Below are positions 6,094 to 9,670 of a DNA stretch of 9,670 nucleotides, in pieces (the stretch's first letter is position 1; every line of letters starts with the position of its first letter). This DNA is from Methanothrix sp. GTDB taxonomy: Archaea > Halobacteriota > Methanosarcinia > Methanotrichales > Methanotrichaceae. The position numbers and the translations under genes were made by a program. The stretch is from positions 1-9,670 of the forward strand of contig PMNG01000116.1 in assembly GCA_003162615.1 (NCBI GenBank). Direction: 5' to 3'. Under the pieces are notes generated by a model. The model searched no databases, was not told the origin of the DNA, and worked only from the letters and a program-made list of their open reading frames with translations.

Positions 6094-6344
6094 ATTAGCG
6101 TATTGATTTTTGAAGTGTCCTAGCAATCGCTAATTCACAACTGCAACCCAAATAACTTACTTCGTTTATCATGATTGTTCTTGATTATTTATAAGACTTT
6201 TTCCTGAAAGTATTTCATTAGATATCTGCAGAGCAAAAGGTGCTGTCTATTTAGTTCAAAGCCGAAGAAGCCAGGCTTGTTGCAATAACGCTAATCGAAA
6301 TTGTAATGTCTTCTCGGGTTTGCTTCTCCATAAAGTTAGCATTG
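6094..6344. repeat. Four related TTAGC/ATTG motifs in the divergent GH13-GNAT gap
   Basis: Copy 1 is ATTAGCGTATTG (6094-6105). Copy 2 is CAATCGCTAAT (6124-6134), the reverse complement of copy 1 less one base, so together they form a 41-bp inverted repeat with 11-bp arms. Copy 3 is CAATAACGCTAAT (6283-6295) and copy 4 is TTAGCATTG (6336-6344), again opposed. Candidate regulator sites for one or both divergent genes. Apart from these and the promoter signals, nothing gene-like is seen between 6065 and 6424. Confidence 0.45.
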
Positions 6345-6387
6345 AGTCGTGGCAAGAAGTTCTCTTTCGGAGCCAATTATCAAAGGG

Positions 6388-6401
6388 GTAAAATTAAATT
6401 A
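6388..6401 (+). promoter_or_regulatory. TATA-like box of the GNAT gene, probably leaderless
   Basis: GTAAAATTAAATTA on the plus strand. Its centre lies about 27-29 nt before the ATG at 6425, and no Shine-Dalgarno precedes that ATG, so transcription likely begins at or within a few bases of the start codon. Confidence 0.5.
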
Positions 6402-6424
6402 GATGGTAGTAATACAATGACAAT

Positions 6425-6916
6425 ATGGACTATAGGTTGGAACCTGTCTCCATAGAGGACGGCGATCAAATAATCGACATCTTCAACTACTACGTGGAGA
6501 ATAGTTTTGCAGCCTATCCCGAGAGCAAGGTTCCTGACGAGTTCTTCGGGTCCTACCTGAATTTGACCCAGGGCTATCCTTTCCTCGTGGCCAAAAATAT
6601 GGGCGGCAAAGTCCTCGGCTTCGGAAGTCTGCGCCCTTACAGCCTTTTGTCAACCTTTTCTGGGGCCGCGGAGATCACCAATTTCATCTCTCCAGAGCAT
6701 ACCGGCATAGGAATCGGCCAGCAGATTCTCGATAGCCTACTGGACCAAGCTAAGAGAATGGGGATCGTCACCGTCCTGGCCAGTATATCCTCCCTTAACC
6801 AGGCCAGTCTGGCCTTCCACAAGAAGAACGGATTTGTGGAGTGCGGACGTTTTGTAGGTATCGGGCGAAAGATGGGAAAGGGGTTCGACGTGATCTGGAT
6901 GCAGAGGATGGTGTGA
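6425..6916 (+). CDS. GNAT-family N-acetyltransferase (phosphinothricin-acetyltransferase-like), 163 aa
   Basis: Acetyl-CoA-dependent N-acyltransferase fold; cytoplasmic, acceptor unknown. It resembles the COG1247/Pat-type group, many of which acetylate small amino compounds such as phosphinothricin or methionine sulfoximine, but that substrate cannot be assigned. Visible: N-terminal strand-helix MDYRLEPVSIEDGDQI, strand EITNFISP (83-90), the CoA pyrophosphate loop HTGIGIG (92-98, of the usual Q/RxxGxG/A form), and the late motif SSLNQASLAFHKKNGF (122-137) with Asn124 and a following beta-hairpin to the C-terminus. Length is normal and the frame intact. It is the only confident plus-strand gene, divergent from the GH13 gene and convergent with hsp20. 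The start is ATG 6425; another ATG at 6417 is out of frame. With a TATA-like box about 28 nt upstream and no ribosome site, the mRNA is probably leaderless. Confidence 0.92.
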   Translation: MDYRLEPVSIEDGDQIIDIFNYYVENSFAAYPESKVPDEFFGSYLNLTQGYPFLVAKNMGGKVLGFGSLRPYSLLSTFSGAAEITNFISPEHTGIGIGQQILDSLLDQAKRMGIVTVLASISSLNQASLAFHKKNGFVECGRFVGIGRKMGKGFDVIWMQRMV

Positions 6917-6964
6917 TATTCGAGACCGCGAAGAGTGTATTCGCACAAAAGATGCTTACGGGTC

Positions 6965-7001
6965 CAGCCGAAGGAACCCTGCTGGGATTCGAATCCGGCT
7001 G
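6965..7001. other. Two-tier stem-loop between convergent GNAT and hsp20 genes
   Basis: Outer stem CAGCCG (6965-6970) / CGGCTG (6996-7001). Inner stem GGAACCC (6973-6979) / GGGATTC (6984-6990) with loop TGCT and one mismatch. The alternative pairing is the perfect palindrome GGATTCGAATCC (6985-6996). It may help terminate transcription or be a short structured element; no T-run follows directly on the plus strand. Confidence 0.3.
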
Positions 7002-7048
7002 TAACCAACTACTCAGTTTGTTCCCCCCCATTTTCAAGCCAATGGATA

Positions 7049-7067
7049 TTATATAAAAATATAAAAT
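7049..7067 (-). terminator. T-rich terminator of hsp20
   Basis: Directly after the TAA stop, the minus strand reads ATTTTATATTTTTATATAA, a T-rich tract of the archaeal terminator kind. Confidence 0.55.
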
Positions 7068-7526
7068 TTACTCTACCTTCACGGTGGTTGGATTTATCAC
7101 AACCAGCTTTGGCAGGCGCACCTCCAGTATCCCATTCTCGTAAGTGGCTTTGACTTGCTCGGGCTTGATCTCCACGGGAAGCTTCAGGTCTCTCTTGAAC
7201 CCTAACGGGCTGGTTTCGCGTCTCAGGTACTTGCCCTCTGCTGGAGTTGCCTTGGCATCGACATAGATGCTTTCCTCGGTTACCCGCAGGTCTATCTTCT
7301 CTTTGGACGCTCCTGGAAGAGCCACCCTGACTATGATCTCCTGGTTCGTTTCGATGATATCGACTGCTGGAAGGTCATAGCCCTTTGCCTCGGCCATGTC
7401 TCCTGTCATCTCGCTCAGTATCCTTTTGGCAGCTCGGCTGGCCTGTCCCGACATCCTGGCAGCCTCAACAACCGCCTTCCCGACTTTCCGCTCGACATCG
7501 CTTGGACCTGGTGATTCAGAATTCAT
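7068..7526 (-). CDS. hsp20: Small heat-shock protein, Hsp20/alpha-crystallin family, 152 aa
   Basis: ATP-independent chaperone that holds unfolding proteins, forming large oligomers in the cytoplasm. The N-terminal arm (1-49) is helical and charged. The alpha-crystallin domain covers about 50-140, beginning DLPAVDIIET and including RVALPGASKEKIDLRV and the signature AxxxxGxL as ATYENGIL (127-134). A short tail ends in VKVE, a degenerate I-x-I-type anchor. The frame is open to a TTG at 7568, but that TTG falls just upstream of a BRE/TATA-like element that overlaps the extended frame. The ATG at 7526 lies 26 nt from the TATA centre, has no Shine-Dalgarno, and fits a leaderless mRNA. It is separated from the upstream pyrC stop by 97 bp, so it is an independent unit. 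Confidence 0.94.
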   Translation of the reverse strand: MNSESPGPSDVERKVGKAVVEAARMSGQASRAAKRILSEMTGDMAEAKGYDLPAVDIIETNQEIIVRVALPGASKEKIDLRVTEESIYVDAKATPAEGKYLRRETSPLGFKRDLKLPVEIKPEQVKATYENGILEVRLPKLVVINPTTVKVE

Positions 7527-7548
7527 GGTTATACATAAGGCCCCATCT

Positions 7549-7564
7549 GATAAAAGATTTTTCG
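7549..7564 (-). promoter_or_regulatory. BRE/TATA-like promoter of hsp20
   Basis: Minus strand CGAAAAA (7564-7558) then TTTTATC (7555-7549), centred 26 nt before the ATG at 7526. This predicts a start at the first base of the codon. Confidence 0.5.
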
Positions 7565-7623
7565 TCAAGGTTGTTTGTTATGGCAGATCATATGTTTTAT
7601 TGGAGGTTCTCTTAACTGATCCC

Positions 7624-8907
7624 TTATCGCGCCCTCGCTTGGAAGCGGCCGAAGCCCGGCCGAACCTCTAGACTTCCGCCAAAGACCAACGTCCCTCGAA
7701 CTAGAGTTGCTTTGGGGAAGATTGCCTGTCTGCCTTCGTAGGGAGTCCAGTCCGCCCTGCTGTGAAGACGATCGGCATTTATCCTGGTTATTGCCTTCGT
7801 GTCCACCAGCACCAAGTCTGCGTCTTTTCCTAGTGCGATCTGGCCTTTGGATTGCAATCCGAAGATCTCTGCAGGCTTTGCCGCCACCGCGGACACCAGC
7901 CGGTCAAGGGTGATGTGATTGGACCGAACGGCCATGAGCATCAATGGCAGCATGGTCTCTACGCCCGGAACCCCAGCGGGGGCCTCCCAGATCCCCTGCT
8001 TCTTCTCCTCTGGCAGGTGAGGTGCATGGTCGGAGGCGACTATGTCGATGGAACCGTCCCTCAGGCCGGCCCAAAGTGCCTCGTTGTCGGACGGGTCGCG
8101 AAGTGGCGGGTTCATCTTAAGAAAAGACCCTTGTTTGCGGTAGTCGTTCCTGTTGAAGAGCAAGTGGTGAGGGCAAACCTCGCAGCTAACTTTCTTCCCA
8201 GCCTTCCTTGCATCCTTTACCAGATCCAGGCCTTGGAAGGTGCTGAGGTGACAGATGTGGGCTCGTTGGACCAAGGACAGGGTTTTTTCTATGGCCGTCG
8301 CCTCAGCCATCTTGGGCCGGGCAGTAGAGTAGACCTCGGGATCGATTTCTGCCAGAAGCTTTTCGGTCTTTTCTTTGATGATCCGGCCATCCTCGGCATG
8401 GATGGTTGGAAGAGCCCCTGCTTCCTCCACCTCCTTCAGCAGATTCTCCATCTGAGCATCTGTATGCTCGTAGGTGAAGATCTCGCCGATGGCAGCCGTC
8501 CCCAGCTTGACCAGCGCTAGGATCTTTCCGAGCCCTCCATTTATGCAGAAGTCCACAAAAGAATGGTTCCTGGCCCGATCGAGCTTCAGCTCGAAGGATC
8601 GGGCATCCAGGGTCCTTGGATCGGTGTTGGGCTGGTCGATGACTGTTGTTACGCCCCCCGCTGCAGCTGAGAGGGAGCCGCTCTCCCAGTCCTCCTTGTA
8701 GGTGGGTCCTGGGTCTCTGAAGTGGACATGGGCATCGATGACACCGGGCAGAATCAGCAAGCCTCCGGCATCTATTTCCTCGTCCGCCCTGTGGGGTCCT
8801 CCCAGAGCGGCCACCTTCCCGTCCGTTATCCAGATGTCGAAGTCTTTGAGGCCTCGAGGCGTATACACCCGGCCGTTCTTCACCACTAGGTCAAAGTTTA
8901 TACCCAA
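7624..8907 (-). CDS. pyrC: Dihydroorotase, 427 aa
   Basis: Cyclises N-carbamoyl-L-aspartate to dihydroorotate, the third step of pyrimidine synthesis; cytoplasmic metal-dependent amidohydrolase. Motifs in order: DAHVHFRDPG with His60 and His62 (metal) and Arg64, TIHAEDG with His170, ICHLST with His220, MNPPLR with Asn266, and ASDHAPH with Asp293 and His295. Order and spacing match class I dihydroorotase. Where many relatives carry the bridging carboxylated lysine (G-x-K-x-F), this protein reads IGEIF with Glu142. The amidohydrolase beta-sandwich is built from both ends (about 1-55 and 355-427). Length is normal. The start is taken as TTG 8907, which overlaps the end of the kinase gene by 17 bp. 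GAGGAGG just upstream leaves only 1-4 nt of spacing depending on register, so the exact start is uncertain; GTG at 8886 or 8883 is possible but far from the site. Probably co-transcribed with the kinase gene. Confidence 0.95.
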   Translation of the reverse strand: MGINFDLVVKNGRVYTPRGLKDFDIWITDGKVAALGGPHRADEEIDAGGLLILPGVIDAHVHFRDPGPTYKEDWESGSLSAAAGGVTTVIDQPNTDPRTLDARSFELKLDRARNHSFVDFCINGGLGKILALVKLGTAAIGEIFTYEHTDAQMENLLKEVEEAGALPTIHAEDGRIIKEKTEKLLAEIDPEVYSTARPKMAEATAIEKTLSLVQRAHICHLSTFQGLDLVKDARKAGKKVSCEVCPHHLLFNRNDYRKQGSFLKMNPPLRDPSDNEALWAGLRDGSIDIVASDHAPHLPEEKKQGIWEAPAGVPGVETMLPLMLMAVRSNHITLDRLVSAVAAKPAEIFGLQSKGQIALGKDADLVLVDTKAITRINADRLHSRADWTPYEGRQAIFPKATLVRGTLVFGGSLEVRPGFGRFQARAR

Positions 8908-9382
8908 ACCTCCTCAGCAAGGCGCGCCTCTCCTCGACCTTCTCTTTCGTCTCCACCCCTTTGGGCGAGAAGCCGTCGATGACGCCAATTATGCCCCGCC
9001 CAAGCTCAGTCTCGGCCACAACGACCTCCAAAGGATTGGCGGTGGCGCAGAAGATACTGCAGACCTCCTGAATTCCCTTTATGGCGTTTAGAACGTTTAT
9101 CGGAAAGGCACCCGTCATTAGCACTGCGAAAGTATGGCCGCATCCTAGAGCTAGAGAGTTCTGCTTTGCAGCCTCGATTAAGGCAGGATCGTTTCCCTCC
9201 AGTCGGACCAGACAGTCGCCGCTAGCCTCGGAGAAGGCTATACCGAACTTGGCTGCCGGAGCCGTTCCTGTCATGGCCTCATAGATATCCTCGGCGGTCT
9301 TGATGAAATGGCTTTGGCCCAGGATCAGGTTCGAGCCCTCCGGGATGTTCATTCTTACCACTCTCAGATTCATGTCAATCAT
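8891..9382 (-). CDS. Adenosine-specific kinase (COG1839/DUF355), 163 aa
   Basis: Member of the small archaeal family described as adenosine-specific kinase, thought to phosphorylate adenosine; cytoplasmic. Recognised by family blocks: LILGQSHFIKTAEDIYEA (19-36), FGIAFSEASG (46-55) with LVRLEGND (58-65), GAFPINVLNAIK (91-102), CATANPLEV (112-120) and GRGIIGVIDG (128-137). Length is typical and the frame intact. ATG at 9382 has no Shine-Dalgarno but a TATA-like box centred 29 nt upstream, which fits a leaderless start. The ATG at 9373 (MNLRVVRMN) matches the usual family start about as well. Its 3' end overlaps pyrC by 17 bp, so the two are likely one operon joining purine-nucleoside recycling and pyrimidine synthesis. 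The functional link is inference. Confidence 0.93.
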   Translation of the reverse strand: MIDMNLRVVRMNIPEGSNLILGQSHFIKTAEDIYEAMTGTAPAAKFGIAFSEASGDCLVRLEGNDPALIEAAKQNSLALGCGHTFAVLMTGAFPINVLNAIKGIQEVCSIFCATANPLEVVVAETELGRGIIGVIDGFSPKGVETKEKVEERRALLRRFGYKL

Positions 9383-9407
9383 CGGAAGCGAAAAGGGCGG
9401 ATGAAGA

Positions 9408-9420
9408 CTTATATTTTGGC
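9408..9420 (-). promoter_or_regulatory. TATA-like promoter of the kinase-pyrC operon
   Basis: Minus strand CCAAAATATAAG, centred about 29 nt before the ATG at 9382; predicts a leaderless or nearly leaderless transcript. Confidence 0.5.
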
Positions 9421-9432
9421 CCGACCGCTTTG

Positions 9433-9451
9433 AAAAAATTTTCGTGAAAAT
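9433..9451 (-). terminator. Hairpin plus T6 terminator of the gene at the right edge
   Basis: Minus strand ATTTT (9451-9447), loop CACG, AAAA (9442-9439), running into TTTTTT (9438-9433). It lies 22 nt past the TAA of the partial gene and ahead of the next promoter. Confidence 0.55.
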
Positions 9452-9473
9452 GTTGTATAGCCGGAAAATGACC

Positions 9474-9670
9474 TTACTTGCCCCTTAAACCTTTCTTCGG
9501 TCCCTTAACTTGCGTTCCTGTCTGCATGTTCTTTCTCATGATGACGATGGTGGCAAAGTAGTAAACGACCATGAATATGATCGTGTTGTACATCGATTCG
9601 CGGGCAGCCTCCAGCGGTTTCAGGCCCGCTACCAAAGAAGCATACAGCTCGTATACTACAAAGAGGATCA
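9474..9670 (-). CDS. Unrecognised membrane protein, C-terminal part (cut by the window edge)
   Basis: The minus-strand frame is open from the window edge to TAA at 9476-9474, giving the last 64 residues. Visible: a partly hydrophobic start (SSFVVYELYASLVAGL), a short linker, one clear membrane segment at about 28-44 of the visible part (NTIIFMVVYYFATIVIM), then a basic tail (RKNMQTGTQVKGPKKGLRGK). By the positive-inside rule the tail is likely cytoplasmic. I do not recognise the family. The protein-like composition, membrane segment and well-placed terminator support a real gene; the start lies outside the window. Confidence 0.6.
   Translation of the reverse strand, partial: ILFVVYELYASLVAGLKPLEAARESMYNTIIFMVVYYFATIVIMRKNMQTGTQVKGPKKGLRGK

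Noticed and set aside
6981..6998. tRNA T-arm-like sequence GGATTCGAATCC
   Set aside because: The TTCGAA core resembles a T-loop, but the base before TTC is A on both strands, the flanks do not form a 5-bp T-stem, and no anticodon or acceptor arm is present. Better read as a palindrome within a stem-loop.
6637..7037. Minus-strand frames across the GNAT gene and the following gap
   Set aside because: Antisense to a well-conserved GNAT protein and without ribosome site or recognisable motif.
7852..8520. 222-codon plus-strand frame inside pyrC
   Set aside because: Antisense shadow of the dihydroorotase coding region; no family features.

Overview
The window looks like euryarchaeal chromosome, most likely from an anaerobic methanogen of the Methanosarcinales/Methanotrichales type. 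This rests on the gene set (class III anaerobic ribonucleotide reductase, archaeal-type Fe/Mn superoxide dismutase, COG1839 adenosine-specific kinase, 2[4Fe-4S] ferredoxin) and on the signals. Several genes have BRE/TATA-like boxes about 26 nt before a start with no Shine-Dalgarno (leaderless mRNA), while others have strong GAGG/GGAGG sites complementary to 16S rRNA. The genus assignment is inference.

Layout, left to right. 1-2618: nrdD and a small ferredoxin gene, both on the minus strand, with a clean hairpin + T-run terminator after the ferredoxin. 2619-3364: an unusually long (746 bp), AT-rich gap holding the nrdD promoter, a leader ORF, a cluster of GTGAT/ATCAC motifs and a GC-rich inverted-repeat island. 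3365-3982: superoxide dismutase (minus). 4178-6043: a GH13 alpha-glucan-active enzyme (minus), intact except for one in-frame TAG in the middle. 6044-6424: divergent promoter region with four related TTAGC/ATTG motifs. 6425-6916: a GNAT acetyltransferase, the only confident plus-strand gene. 7068-7526: Hsp20 small heat-shock protein (minus). 7624-9382: dihydroorotase (pyrC) overlapping an upstream adenosine-specific kinase, apparently one operon (minus). 9474-9670: the C-terminal end of an unrecognised small membrane protein (minus) with its own terminator.

How they fit: NrdD makes deoxyribonucleotides anaerobically and the adjacent ferredoxin may feed electrons toward its reductant. PyrC (pyrimidine synthesis) and the adenosine kinase (purine nucleoside phosphorylation) form a nucleotide-metabolism pair. 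SOD and Hsp20 are stress functions. The strongest oddity is the GH13 gene: all four catalytic motifs survive, two on each side of a single amber codon lying in a three-codon tandem repeat. I see no tRNA, rRNA, CRISPR array, insertion sequence, phage gene or defence system, and no convincing wholly new system. The interesting material is the amber-split enzyme and the intergenic signals.
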